This document shows, piece after piece, positions 35,976 through 47,562 of a stretch of 64,000 nucleotides of DNA. A program made the translations under genes and the position numbers. Every line of letters begins with the position of its first letter. Within the stretch, counting starts at the first letter, position 1. The DNA is from Pteria penguin (Eukaryota; Mollusca; Bivalvia; Pterioida; Pteriidae): assembly GCA_035048485.1 (NCBI GenBank), contig CM068588.1, positions 24,202,324 to 24,266,323 on the forward strand. The letters run 5' to 3'. The notes beneath the pieces were generated by a model. It saw nothing but the letters and a program-made list of their open reading frames with translations, had not been told where the DNA came from and ran no database searches.

Positions 35976-37174
35976 CTGTTATTTATTCTACCAAGCAATG
36001 CAAAAAGTGCCTTCTGCCACATGTTGTTGGCAACACTCGAGCTCGAACTCATTGATTTTAAAAGTCTTACACTCATGGTAAAAATATGCATTCACTCGCC
36101 AGTCATCAAGGAAATTTCATTAACACTCACTGATCTAGTTTGGTAATCAGTACGACTAAGGAAGTCATGATCATAACAGGTCAACGGAAATACGGACCAT
36201 CACAGGATGATGAGATCAGGCGCCCATGAAGAGTAAGTGTCTCCTGTCGGCTAGTCATACCTGCCATGTAGAATTCAAAAATCGAATGCGTATTTTTCAC
36301 TTTTGTCTATAACTATGCTATAAAAATAATAGTCATCCAAGTCTTGCAAAAGGCAACATATTACAGAAAATATATGTCGAAATAACTGGGAAACATATGA
36401 ATAATACTGAAGGAATCGTGAATATAAACCTTCAGTATACTGCATGTTTTTGACTACTTTTTTGTAATCATTTACAACCCTCCGATTTCATAAATGCATA
36501 CTAGTAATGTATGTCATTTAAACATTTGCTCACTCTCCACATGCTAATGACATTGTAAATATTGTTTATATGTATATGTATGCTATATATTATTGCATGT
36601 AACTGATGTATCGAAAGAATAGAATTGAATGTGGAAAATCCAGTGATGAAATGATAAAACGTATTACACTTCAGAATAGAAATACAGGTAACCGTGTAAA
36701 AACTGTTTATCTTGAATTGATCTTAAATACGCACATAGTACCACAATAAAATACCAGGCCAGCCAAATCATATTCACAGAAGGTGTTATACAATCTGACA
36801 AGTTATTATGGCACGCGCCAGTTATCATTATAGACAATGGAAAGCATATAACAGTAATAAAGGTGTCAGTCGTGAAGAAAAATTTGTACATACAAGTAAT
36901 CATGTATAGATATTTGAGTGCAAGATAAACTAAGTTTATGGAACGGTGGATTACTCAAAGTAAACTAGAGAATACTGTAAATTGTGACCTATATCTCAGA
37001 ATAAAGAGAGTGCTCACGCAACGAGATAACCCGTATCAAATTTAAAGCTACCTAACAAGCGGGGGTGAAGGTAAAGTGTAATTACCTGTCATGTCAGGTA
37101 TGAATGTATTGATTGAGGTTTCGGTGTAAATGTACTTTACAATCTGACAATGGATAACTCGGCAATGGCTTGAA
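35976..37174. other. Non-coding stretch, one weak hydrophobic frame
   Basis: The only notable frame is 36,664-36,903 (minus, 79 codons), with one or two hydrophobic segments and no family match. I did not accept it as a gene. Confidence 0.4.
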
Positions 37175-38200
37175 CCATTATACTGATCATAACACATACA
37201 ATCATACATGTAATCAGCCATGGGTGTTTACTGATCATAATACATACAGTCATACATGTAATCAGCCATGGGTGTTTACTGATCATAACACATACAGTCA
37301 TACATGTAATCAGCCATGGATGTTCACTGATCATAATACATACAGTCATACATGTAATCAGCCATGGATGTTTACTGATCATAACACATACAGTCATACA
37401 TGTAATCAGCCATGGATGTTTACTGATCATAACACATACAGTCATACATGTAATCAGCCATGGGTGTTTACTGATCATAACACATACAGTCATACATGTA
37501 ATCAGCCATGGGTGTTTACTGATCATAATACATACAGTCATACATGTAATCAGCCATGGATGTTTACTGATCATAATACATATAGTTATGCTTGTAATCA
37601 GCCATGGATGTTTACTGATCATAACACATACAGTCATACATGTAATCAGCCATGGATGTTTACTGATCATAATACATACAGTCATACATGTAATCAGCCA
37701 TGGGTGTTTACTGATCATGACACATACAGTCATACATGTAATCAGCCATGGGTGTTTACTGATCATAATACATATAGTTATACATGTAATCAGCCATGGA
37801 TGTTTACTGATCATAACACATACAGTAATACATGTAATCAGCCATGGATGTTTACTGATCATAACTCATACAGTCATACATGTAATCAGCCATAAATGTT
37901 TACTGATCATAACACATACAGTCATACATGTAATCAGCCATGGATGTTTACTGATCATAATACATACAGTCATACATGTAATCAGCCATGGATGTTTACT
38001 GATCATAACACATACAGTTATACATGTAATCAGCCATGAATGTTTACTGATCTTAACACATACAGTGTTACATGTAATCAGGCATGGATGTTTACTGATC
38101 ATAACACATACATTCATACATGTAATCAGCCATGGATGTTTACTGATCATAACACATACAGTCATACATGTAATAAGCCATGGATGTTTACTTTTCCACA
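37175..38200. repeat. 48-bp minisatellite, about 21 copies
   Basis: The unit is 48 bases and includes ATGTTTACTGATCATAA, CACATACAGTCATACATG and TAATCAGCC. As 48 is divisible by three and the unit lacks stops in several frames, long open frames appear on both strands (for example 241 codons each way), which argues against real coding. The units are strongly homogenised. Confidence 0.95.
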
Positions 38201-38299
38201 ATACATCATCATCCGAACGAATTATATTACACGAACCTTCATCAATCAACTTTGGCGAATATGTGTATGGTTTTAATTTCTTTCTTTTATATAAATTGA

Positions 38300-38720
38300 A
38301 CATCAGTTTTCCGTACTTTTCTTGGTCATGCCTAACGATATCAAGCTGAAATGTAGAAGCAAGGTTTTCCACGAGGAGTTACAGATCAACTTTGACTTTG
38401 GTCACGCTTGATATACTCTTTCCAGAGTTATTACCCTTTGTTCAAAATCAGTTTTCTGCATTTTTCTCGGTAATGCTTACAGATATCAAGCTGAACCGTG
38501 GTAGCAAGCTTCCCTATGAGGAGTTACAGTTCAAGTACGACTTTCGTCACGGCTGACAAACTTTTTCAAAAGTTATTGCCCTTTGTTCAAAATCAGTTTT
38601 CCACAGTTTCATTTGCCATAGTTACAAAATAAGTTGAAACTTAATTGGGATCAAGTTCGACTTTAGCCACGGATGACCTACTTTTTCAAGAGTTATTGCC
38701 CTTTTTTCAAAATCATTGTG
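38300..38720 (+). repeat. Three tandem diverged repeats of about 145 bp
   Basis: CAGTTTTC(C/T) recurs at 38,304, 38,449 and 38,594, each time after a TTATTGCCCTTTGTTCAAAA-like word and followed by a GAGGAGTTACAG or GATCAAG word. Divergence is moderate. No gene is seen. Confidence 0.7.
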
Positions 38721-39149
38721 AAACTAATTTACAGTACATTTGAAGGCAGTTTGATGTAGAATACTTTGACTGATCAAAGAATGAGTTCCTAAAATCAAAG
38801 GGAAAGGAGAATTTGCCACAGTACCAAGAATCATCGTTACCGGATAGTTCAAAACACTCCGTAATAGACATGTGTATGCACGTGATTCTACATATCGCAA
38901 ACTTCACATTGTATACCGTGTTGGTTACTCCTAACGGGCTTCCCACAGGATCCACATGCATGGGTACTTTATAGCGCCTGGGTTCATAGCCACGTCTCCG
39001 CTCAGAAGTAGTGACCGGAGGGTAAATTTGCAAAGAGTAACTCATAAATCATAAATCTTTAAATAATAATAATTTATTAATAAATTATTTATGTCATAAA
39101 TCTTTGGACAGGACACGGTTCATGTTCACACTATAGTTAAACGGCGGGA

Positions 39150-39977
39150 ATTGATTACATAACCACCCTGTATAGGAAAGTTTGTCATTCTAGGAAAGAT
39201 CACGACCAAAAACTGGGCGAAGAACATCTGCATTTCAGGTATATAGATTTCATATCGTTATTACTTCTCATGGCTGGAGACATTGAGTTAAATCCAGGTC
39301 CGACATCGCAAACGTTTCACGATCTCACGTTGTGTCATATCAACTGTCAAAGTATTTATAATAAATTAGATCTTATTGCTGTCGAGCTAGGCGAATATGA
39401 CATAATTACTGTAAGTGAAACCTGGCTCGATCAGACAATAGATACTTCGAACTTGTGTATTCCCAACTTTCAAGAGTCGATTCGATTGGATAGGGACAGA
39501 CATGGAGGGGGTGTGGCTGTCTACTTTAAAAAACACATACCTTTTGTTGTAAGGAGGGACCTAGTAATACTAAACCTTGAGGCTCTATGGACCGAGGTTA
39601 CAATAAATAATAAAAGGGTTTTGATCGGAACTTTTTACCTCCATCCAAGGTTTACGGACTGGAACCTTGCCAAACTTTCAATTGAAAATGCCTTGCAAGC
39701 TTGCCCTAACATTATTATGCTTGGTGATTTTAATGAAAACTTCATGGAGATTGGCAAATCTCGAAATATTCGAGATATTATGAGTATTTTTAATCTAAAT
39801 CAACATATAGACCAACCTACTCGAATTACACCTACGAGTAGTACAGTAATTGATCTTATCTTAACATCCCCAAATCTTCATTGCACAAAAAAAGATGTTT
39901 TAGACCCGTTCTGCAGTGATCACTGTCCTGTGAGTATTTCTACAAATTTCATAAAAATCCAAAAAATCCTGCCATAA
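39150..39977 (+). CDS. LINE N-terminal part: 2A-like peptide and APE-type endonuclease
   Basis: The frame is open from the element's left edge and its first ATG is at 39,270. Residues LLLLMAGDIELNPGP match the 2A/CHYSEL pattern D-x-E-x-N-P-G-P, which makes ribosomes skip the G-P bond. Such motifs are known at the N-terminus of APE-type non-LTR elements in molluscs and other animals. The endonuclease follows with HINCQSIYNK, VSETWLD, GGGVAVY, MLGDFNENF and FCSDHCPVSIS, including the asparagine-bearing GDFN and the SDH catalytic motif. The frame stops at 39,977, just before the reverse transcriptase, next to an A-run that probably changed length. Confidence 0.85.
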   Translation: MDYITTLYRKVCHSRKDHDQKLGEEHLHFRYIDFISLLLLMAGDIELNPGPTSQTFHDLTLCHINCQSIYNKLDLIAVELGEYDIITVSETWLDQTIDTSNLCIPNFQESIRLDRDRHGGGVAVYFKKHIPFVVRRDLVILNLEALWTEVTINNKRVLIGTFYLHPRFTDWNLAKLSIENALQACPNIIMLGDFNENFMEIGKSRNIRDIMSIFNLNQHIDQPTRITPTSSTVIDLILTSPNLHCTKKDVLDPFCSDHCPVSISTNFIKIQKILP

Positions 39978-39989
39978 AAGGAAAATATG

Positions 39990-41451
39990 GCGTTACGACC
40001 AAGCCGACTACCAGTTATATAGAGAAACCTTGGGTGGATGTAATTGGAACATTGATCAACTTAGCATTGATGACGCAGTGGATTTATTTGAATATAATAT
40101 CATGTCGTCAGCAGAAAAGTTCATACCAAATAAAACAGTCATCATACGACCTAAAGACCCCCCTTGGTTACACAATGAGATTCGAAAAGCTATAAGAAAA
40201 CGTAACCAATTACACAAACTCGCAAAATCGCGCAATGATGAATTCAATTGGGGAAGGTACCGGACACAACGTAATCATGTCACCAGTTTAGTTCGGACTG
40301 CTAAAATAAATTATTTCAAAAACTTGGCTTCCTCCTTACAACAAGGTAACCTGAACCCAAAACAGTGGTGGAAAATAACTAAGCAATTTCTAAAACAAAC
40401 CAATGATTCTGACATTCCTGGTATAACAATCGGTAATAACCATTTCGATACTCCCTCTGATAAAGCAAATGTTTTAAACAGTTACTTCTGCTTACAAAGC
40501 AATATCGATGACAGCCACGCCAGCCTCCCTCCAACAGAGTTACCCATATATACCCTCAATACAATCGAGATCACTGACCTTGACGTGGAAGACGTGTTGA
40601 AAGTTATAGATACGACCAAGGCCAGTGGTCCCGACCTGATCAACCCTAGGCTATTAAAAGAAGGTGCTCCGGTCTTCTCCCCAAATTTGTGTAAACTATT
40701 CAATAAATCGCTCGAAATGAGCACCTTCCCGACTGCTTGGAAACGGGCAAACATTATACCTGTGCACAAAAAAGGGGATAGGGCCGATCCATCTAATTAC
40801 AGACCGATCTCTTTACTTAGTTGTAGTGGGAAGGTGTTCGAAAAATGTATTTTCAAACATCTGTACAACTTTATGAAATCATATGATATTATAAGTAAAG
40901 TGCAGTCAGGTTTCACACCACGTGATTCTGCTGTTTTTCAACTTCTAGACCTCTACAATACATTCTGTCGGGCCTTAGATGATGGTAAAGAAGTGCGAGT
41001 GGTGTTTTGTGACATCAGTAAGGCTTTCGACAGAGTGTGGCATAGAGGCCTACTTTTTAAACTAAAACAAATAGGCATATCTTGTCCACTTCTTTCTTGG
41101 TTTGAAAGTTATCTATCGAATCGGCTCCAGAGAGTTGCATTAGAGGGATGTGTCTCTGACTATAAGGAAATATTGGCCGGGGTACCCCAGGGGAGTATAC
41201 TTGGGCCGATAATGTTCCTGATATATATCAACGACATCATTGAAGGTATAAATTCAAATATACGTCTTTTTGCAGATGACACATCCCTCTACCTAATCGT
41301 AGACGAGCCGCAAAGAGCAGCTGACCTTATGAACACTGATCTAGAAAAAATATATGCTTGGTCTAAAGTTTGGCTGGTAAATTTTAACCCTAACAAAACT
41401 GAGGAATTATTGCTGACCAGAAAGACTGTGCCACCCGTTCATCAACTTTGA
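39990..41451 (+). CDS. LINE reverse transcriptase domain
   Basis: The frame opens upstream of 40,030, the first TTG start, at a KIWRYDQADYQLY segment typical of the region after the endonuclease. Reverse-transcriptase motifs in order are KKGDRADPSNYRPISLLS, FCDISKAFDRVWHRGLL, GVPQGSILGPIMFLIYIND and the catalytic LFADDTSLY (about 41,268-41,295). It ends at TGA at 41,451 through a frame break in the segment after the thumb. The length and motif order fit CR1-like elements. Confidence 0.85.
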
Positions 41452-42413
41452 TTATGAATAATATACCTATCCAAAATGTAACTTCACATAAACACTTGGG
41501 ACTTACTTTTAATAAGACATGTACTTGGCACGACCACATAAACGAAATCACAGCCAAAGCTTGGAAACGCATAAATGTCTTTCGATCTCTTAAATTCAAA
41601 CTAGACAGGAAAACCCTTGAAATCATCTACTTTTCTTTTATTCGACAAACTTTAGAATATGCGGACACTGTTTGGGATAATTGCACCATGTACGAAAAAC
41701 AAAACATCGAACAAATTCAAATCGAGGCAGCCTATGTAGTCACTGGTGCGACGCGATCCTGTTCTAGCACCAAGCTATTAAAGGAGACTGGGTGGGACAG
41801 CCTTGAGAAACGTAGAAATAATCATAGATTGCTCACGTTTTATAAAATGGTCAACAATGATGTCCCTTCTTATCTTCATTCTTTGCTTCCTCCAAGTGTT
41901 CATCAGGTTAGCCAACGCGTACTCAGAACTGGAAACGATTTTCATATACAAAGATGTAAAACTACTCTATATCAAAATTCTTTCATCAACAAAACAGCAA
42001 CTGATTGGAATTCACTACCTGAACCGACAAGATCACTAGATTCGTTATCATCCTTTAGAGCTTATTTAGAGAAAGACCGCATCAAAATTCCAAATTACTA
42101 TTACAAAGGAGATAGATGGTGCCAAATACACCATACTCGTCTACGATTGGAATGCAGCTCTCTAAACTCTGACTTATATAAAAACCACCTGAGAGATAAT
42201 GATATTTGTATTTGTGGAGGTGTAGAAACAGCCGCTCATTACTTCTATGATTGTAAATTATATGACAACATTCGGTCATCAACTATCCATGCTATACATG
42301 TTAATACAAACATTGATATATTACTATCTGGGTGCCCTATGTATAATAACGATGTAAACGAGGAGATATTCAAACATGTACACAACTTCATTATAAAGAG
42401 TAAACGTTTCTAA
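41448..42413 (+). CDS. LINE C-terminal domain
   Basis: This frame continues the LINE polyprotein after a frame break and runs 321 codons. It has the usual post-RT segment HKHLGLTFNKTCTWHDHI and LEYADTVWDNC. Near the end is a cysteine/histidine cluster CICGGVETAAHYFYDC, typical of the C-terminus of CR1/L2-like and related LINEs. The stop is at 42,413, followed by the element's 3' UTR. Confidence 0.85.
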   Translation: MIMNNIPIQNVTSHKHLGLTFNKTCTWHDHINEITAKAWKRINVFRSLKFKLDRKTLEIIYFSFIRQTLEYADTVWDNCTMYEKQNIEQIQIEAAYVVTGATRSCSSTKLLKETGWDSLEKRRNNHRLLTFYKMVNNDVPSYLHSLLPPSVHQVSQRVLRTGNDFHIQRCKTTLYQNSFINKTATDWNSLPEPTRSLDSLSSFRAYLEKDRIKIPNYYYKGDRWCQIHHTRLRLECSSLNSDLYKNHLRDNDICICGGVETAAHYFYDCKLYDNIRSSTIHAIHVNTNIDILLSGCPMYNNDVNEEIFKHVHNFIIKSKRF

Positions 42414-42529
42414 TATTACCTAGTAGATTAATACTCTATCTGCTCTGCAACCAATTTTTTTTTCTCCATTTAAGTTATTGTACTTTATTCCATTATAAGT
42501 TCAGGACTCATATGAATATAATTAAATGT

Positions 42530-42810
42530 GAATATATGTATATGTGTGTATGTATACAGTGATGTGTGTATGTATGTGTAAGTGTGTGTGAATGCATGTA
42601 TATGTGCATGGATGCGTACATGTATGTGTATGTGTTAGTATATGCGTTCATATGAATAATTGTTAATTTGTAGAATATGTGTATGTATGTGTGTATGTGT
42701 ATGTATGTATATGTATATGTGTATGTATATGTGTGTGTATGTGTGTATATTTATATATGTGTATATGTACATATGTATATATATATATATATGTGTGTAT
42801 ATATGTCTAC
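42530..42810 (+). repeat. TG/TA-rich microsatellite in the LINE 3' UTR
   Basis: GTATGTGTATGT-type repeats run almost without break for about 280 bases. They produce spurious cysteine- or tyrosine-rich frames on both strands. The tract lies inside the LINE boundaries and so may be part of its mobile 3' UTR. Confidence 0.9.
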
Positions 42811-43229
42811 ATGTAGGCCTATACACGTTTTTTTTTCATATTTGTACACATGTGAAGTAGCATGCTATGTATACATGGCAAACCGACTTAATTATATCTT
42901 ACAAATGGCTACATATGTACCTATGTATAACTGTTTATATACATAAATGTAATTCTGTACTGTATTTGAATACTGGTTTACCATTACTTTTATACTTGTA
43001 TCTACTAGTGATTGCATATTTACATGTTTCTACGTGTATTTGTATCTGTATAAATACTAATACTTTATTCACGTCGGCCTATCATAAATGTATTTAAAAT
43101 TTGGTACAAATTGAGAGAGCTTTATATAAGCTATCTGCTTGCTGCTCAATCCATAAATTGATGCATATGTATATATCTTGTTAATGTATATTTTTCACAA
43201 TAAATACTGTTTAAATCAAACGGCGGGAA

Positions 43230-43690
43230 GTTTGAGAACACAATATAAGATATCTGTAGAATCGATTGTAATCCTTGTGACTTGACACTAGCCATTCATC
43301 AGTAAAGAGATTTAAAAAGTCGCTAAAATCTGCACTTCTAGGATTGGAAATGTTTACAGGTTTTTATAGCAAAAAGTAGAGAGCTAGGCAAATGTCAGCT
43401 GCCGCCATATCGGAACCGGAAATCTACTCTGTACAGCCTCTTTGTCAATTATCTCGAGAACTTCCTAAGCGACAACGTTTGCGGGGGAGTAACCGTTCCT
43501 GACGATCTACCATATGAGTTTAGCGTTTTGTTCTACTTTACGTCGACGATACCATACTTATAGCAGATAATCCACGTGACCTTCCACATTTCAGCATTAC
43601 TCTTTGACATGGAAATTGTCCGTCAATATAAGGAAAACTAAAATTGCATTTGGCAGTCGTGGTGTAACGAACTTGATTTTCAGGTATTTA
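43230..43690. other. Non-coding stretch between the LINE and the 36-bp array
   Basis: No gene or repeat is recognised. This is the right flank of the LINE insertion site. Confidence 0.5.
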
Positions 43691-43737
43691 ACTCGATTTG
43701 ATAGGTTGCTTATATTTCATTTAAGGTAAGTTTTCAC

Positions 43738-44655
43738 TCAGACTCATAGAGTACCTATTAAGGCAGGTTTGACTCAGTCTGATGGGCTGCCTATTAAGGT
43801 AGGTTTGGCTCAGTCTTATGGGCTGCCTATTAAGGTAGGTTTGGCTCAGACTGATGGGCTGCCTATTAAGGTAGGTTTGGCTCAGACTGATGGGTGCCTA
43901 TTAAGGTAGATTTGGCTAAGTCTGATGGGCTGCCTATTAAGGTAGGTATGGCTCAGTCTGATGGGCTGTCTATTAAGGTAGGTTTGGCTCAGTCTTATGG
44001 GCTGCCTATGGAGGTAGGTTTGGCTCAAACTGATGGGCTGCCTATTGAGGTAGGTTTAGCTCAGTCTGATAGGCTACCTATTAAGGTAGGTTTGCCTCAG
44101 TCTGATGGGCTGCCTATTGTGGTAGGTTTGGCTCAGTCTTATGGGTTGCCTATTAAGGCAGGTTTGGCTCAGTCTGATGGGCTGCCTATTAAGGGAGGTT
44201 TGGCTCAGTCTGATGGGCTACCTATTGTGATAGATTTGGCTCAGTCTTATGGGCTGCCTATTAAGGTAGGTTTGGCTCAGACTGATGGGCTGCCTATTGA
44301 GGTAGGTTTGGCTCAGTCTGATGGGCTACATATTGTTGTAGGTTTGGTTCAGTCTTATGGGCTACCTATTAAGGTAGGTTTGGCTCAGTCTGATGGACTA
44401 CCTATCAAGGTAGGTTTGGCTCAGTCTGATGGGCTACCTATTAAGGTAGGTTTGACTCAGTCTGATGGGCTACCTATTAAGGTAGGTTTGGCTCAGTCTG
44501 ATGGGCTGCCTATTAAGGTAGGTTTAGCTCAGTCTGATGGGCTACCTATTAAGGTAGGTTTGGCTCAGTCTGATGGGCTGCCTATTAAGGTAGGTTTGGC
44601 TCAGACTGATAGGATGCCTTGTGAGGAAGGGTTTGACTCAGTCTGATGGGGTGTC
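43738..44655 (+). repeat. 36-bp minisatellite, about 25 copies
   Basis: The unit is GGCTGCCTATTAAGGTAGG plus TTTGGCTCAGTCTGATG, 36 bases. It reads as a 12-residue repeat GLPIKVGLAQSD in an open plus frame (43,894-44,646) with no start context or domain. At 44,669 the array flips: one unit and the left flank reappear inverted to 44,757. Confidence 0.95.
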
Positions 44656-44668
44656 CCAGTTTGCATCT

Positions 44669-44757
44669 ACATCAGACTGAGCCAAACCTTCCTTAATAGC
44701 CACCCTATCAAACTGAGTGAAAACACACATTAAATGAAATATAGCCTTCCTATCAAA
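44669..44757 (-). repeat. Inverted copy of array unit and left flank
   Basis: CATCAGACTGAGCCAAACC is the reverse complement of the array unit. CTGAGTGAAAAC and TTAAATGAAATATAG are the reverse complement of the left flank at 43,700-43,749. The array is thus enclosed in a large imperfect palindrome. Confidence 0.75.
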
Positions 44758-44784
44758 CTAAGTGAAAACGTATTAAAGCAGGTT

Positions 44785-44935
44785 TGGCTCAAATGCGTTG
44801 TCGAAATGCGCATCTTGTCTCAATATCGTGTAAATTTTCCTAAAGATATTGTTGATTGCAAGAGTTTCAGACTAGAGTATTATTGAAAGACATTTCTTTC
44901 AAAATGCGCACCTGATGCACTTCAATTTTGTTGGT
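44785..44935 (-). repeat. Fragments of the GCGCATTTCGAC bivalve-type repeat
   Basis: TTGTCGAAATGCGCATCTTG near 44,799 and AAAATGCGCACCTGATGCAC near 44,900 resemble, in opposite orientation, the repeat at 4,540-4,745. They are degenerate. Confidence 0.45.
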
Positions 44936-45334
44936 AAATATGTTCTTATCACAATAATTATCACTGGACTGTCAATAGTAAGAAAAAACGTTCTTATAAT
45001 TGGTATACTTGGTGCTGGGTGGATGTATTTGAATTATACTAAAGCGTTGTTTAAGCCAAACAATGTATATATCTTCTTTATGTGTTCAAAATCCAATAAA
45101 ACATTTCTTATTGTTTTGTTTCTCTGTTGGCTTAACGCATTTGAATATATAATTGTTTCTGCATTCATGTAATACTTTATATATTAAGTCTGTCATGTTA
45201 TATGTACTGAAATTACAAAAAGGCATTTGACTCCAATATTCTACAAACACTATATATTTTGGTGATTTTAAACTTTCTGTATTTATATTTTATCTTCAAT
45301 AAAGCATGTAAAGAAGAAGAATGATAATGTTTCC

Positions 45335-45340
45335 TTTATT
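45335..45340 (-). terminator. Candidate poly(A) signal of GPR157-like receptor 1
   Basis: AATAAA on the minus strand, about 160 bases past the receptor stop codon at 45,498. Confidence 0.5.
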
Positions 45341-45497
45341 AAGATCTTGATTTACATTCTTCACTGAAGTTAAATTGCTAGCATAGAGTATTATCAAAAT
45401 AAATAATTACAATTACTATTAGCTACAAAGCCTTTGTCAATAGCTTTGTGGAACTGAGAACGTGTAACACCACTACACATCTCAAGTGTATTGATAA

Positions 45498-47562
45498 TTA
45501 TTCAAGTTCCTCATACTCGTAACGACAAAAGTTTCGTTTGTATGTATTCACGGTGTCTTTGACATAATCTCTGATATCATGATCAAACCCACAATAGCAT
45601 ACACAGTTGACAAATGCCTGAAATCCATCGCCAAAGCTCTGAAGGTAAAGAAGTGTTCGATTTGCATAACCTGAGTCTGGGTTGGCGAGTATTAAGAAAG
45701 TTCGAATAGTGCCAGGCAATCGTAGAGTCAGAAGAATGATCCATGTCAACCAAAAGTACTCATCTTCCGTGCGCAAAGTCTGCTCGAAGACGTTCTCTCG
45801 TCTAGACGTTCGTGAGGTCTGAAAATCAAAACCATTTTTATATAAATATTTGGAAGTAAATCAATTCCAAGCAAACAAGAGATTCATGCTACAATTCAAC
45901 TTTATACAACTACAGTGATGTATGGAAACAATTTTATACGTCAGCTGCTTATTTTTTACATGTAATAAGCAAAGTGGGTAGCTGTTAATGTCCTACTTAA
46001 GACATTATATAAGTTATCTTTTTTAATTTTGTTTAACCGAAAAGAAACTTTTCTCGTGTGGCTGAATGAAATGGCATTGCACAATACAGAACTGCTTTGA
46101 ACATTTATCGGCTCATGAAAATCAGTTGCGAAATCATTGCCATACTGAGTAAGATATCTTCTCTCTTAGGCTAACCAAATTCAACGTTGAAGGGAATAAA
46201 TGTGATAGCAATGTATATTTCAAACATTATTGATGCAATATCATATCAGTGTCAACGAAATACGTTAGATATACATGGACCTTTTGGAATCAGTGATAAT
46301 ACCGGGTTTTAAGAGGATAAATCATCTTCTATTTTAACTAGCCACCATGAATGCCCACAGCATTCCGAAGGCAAAAAAAAATCTTCCATCTTCGTTAAAT
46401 GGACCAGCTGAATTGGCTGCATAATATTTTGTACTGCTTACCCTACATTTTCGTATGTAATACTTCATATAGACATACAGAACAATACTGATAGTATAGG
46501 TGACTATTTCATAAAGTTTGCCGGCCAAGAGCGTCCACTGAGCATTTAAGCCTTCTCCTCTACTCTGTAACCAGCACCACGGCAAGTCTGTGTGATGTAT
46601 GTCCTCCCCTAATGCTCCACTTAACGTAGGCATCAACATTATGACCCCTAAATAAGTTAATCATATACATATATCACTATAAAAACAAACAATGGTTAGT
46701 AATGATGTCTGTATTTTAGACAGTCGTGGAATATTTTACTTTAAATGTTATTATGGTTAAATCATATCTTATCTTTACAATGACAATCTGTTCAACTGTA
46801 ACGTAAAAGAAGGGTAAAAATTGAAACGATTATAGTTCGTAGTTACCTCCTTGTGAATATATTTTAGATTCAAATATTAAATTTTAACATTAAAAGTTCA
46901 TAAACGATAAGAGGAACCAGACAATAATAAGAATTCTAAACGAATGCAATGATGGCTAGTCTGAAAAATGGTAGGTGCCAATGCCATTTATTACTTCAGA
47001 GAAAGATATTTCTTTCAATTCATTATGGAGTAACGGTAACAGAACAGTACGACGATACACCATAGTATAAACTAGTGTAACACCAGTAAAGTTAAGATTT
47101 ACTTTATCTACGACCCATACCTGGTAGTATCCAACCGATGATTTTGAAGAGGATATCAACAGCTTTGGTCAAATCGTTCCTCGCTCCGAAACGGATGATT
47201 CGAAATAAGTAAATGGCCAGCACATCAGTCCACATAAAAGATGCAATACTGCCATACGTTGTAAGGAAACTTTGAACTTGACATAACCTGTCAGAATGTA
47301 AGTCGGACAGAACTGTGACTTTGTCAAGGTACAGATCCATATAGCGTAAAGCACCAACAATAAAACCGGAGGATATAATCAAATCGGCATACGTGATGTT
47401 AACCAGGAACCGTCGTGGATAACTTCTTCGTAAAGCATCTATTCTATGATAGGTATATATTATTATAAATCCTCCGAAGAGAGAAAACGAACAACTAATC
47501 AGAGTCAGCTTGGTGGTCACATATCCGGCGTTTTTATCAAATGTACTATTCGTACTATTCAT
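45498..47562 (-). CDS. GPR157: GPR157-like seven-transmembrane receptor 1, three exons
   Basis: Exons are 47,121-47,562 (an in-frame ATG at 47,586 is also possible), 46,442-46,647 and 45,498-45,818. The GT-AG junctions have matching phases and give 322 or 330 residues, close to vertebrate GPR157. I chose the inner ATG because it aligns with receptor 2. The protein has an N-glycosylation pair NSTNST; helix 1 KLTLISCSFSLFGGFI; helix 2 with ADLIISSGFIVGALRY; helix 3 SFMWTDVLAIYLFRIIRFG; and a loop with WCWL. Helix 5 is LLAGKLYEIVTYTISIVLYV, helix 6 LTWIILLTLRLPGTIR and helix 7 LQSFGDGFQAFVNCVCYC. The WCW loop and (L/T)GKL(Y/W)E are shared with GPR157. GPR157 is a Gq-coupled orphan receptor linked to cilia; that role here is inference. 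Receptor 2 lies 11 kb away on the same strand. Confidence 0.85.

Larger units (their letters stand above)
39151..43217 (+). mobile_element. CR1-like LINE with 2A-like motif, 5'-truncated, 12-bp target duplication
   Basis: The element lies between identical 12-mers AAACGGCGGGAA at 39,139-39,150 and 43,218-43,229. It encodes an APE-type endonuclease, reverse transcriptase and C-terminal domain across three frames. The 3' UTR (42,414-43,217) is unusually rich in GTAT/TG repeats. The reading frame is already open at the left edge, so the copy is 5'-truncated. Two small frame breaks are visible, near 39,960-39,980 and 41,440-41,450; otherwise the coding is well preserved, suggesting a recent insertion. 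Confidence 0.85.

Noticed and set aside
36664..36903. Membrane protein exon (79 residues, minus)
   Set aside because: Hydrophobic segments only; no family, no convincing splice sites, AT-rich context.
37137..38349. Several overlapping 240-250-residue proteins on both strands
   Set aside because: All come from a 48-base tandem repeat that is stop-free in several frames; simultaneous opening of both strands argues against coding.
42635..42946. Cys/Tyr-rich small proteins
   Set aside because: Translations of the GTAT/TG microsatellite in the LINE 3' UTR.
43894..44646. 250-residue GLPIKVGLAQSD repeat protein
   Set aside because: Product of a 36-base minisatellite with no upstream exon, start context or unique domain.
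44915..45172. 85-residue hydrophobic protein (plus)
   Set aside because: Starts within a dispersed repeat fragment, has AT-driven hydrophobicity and no similarity.
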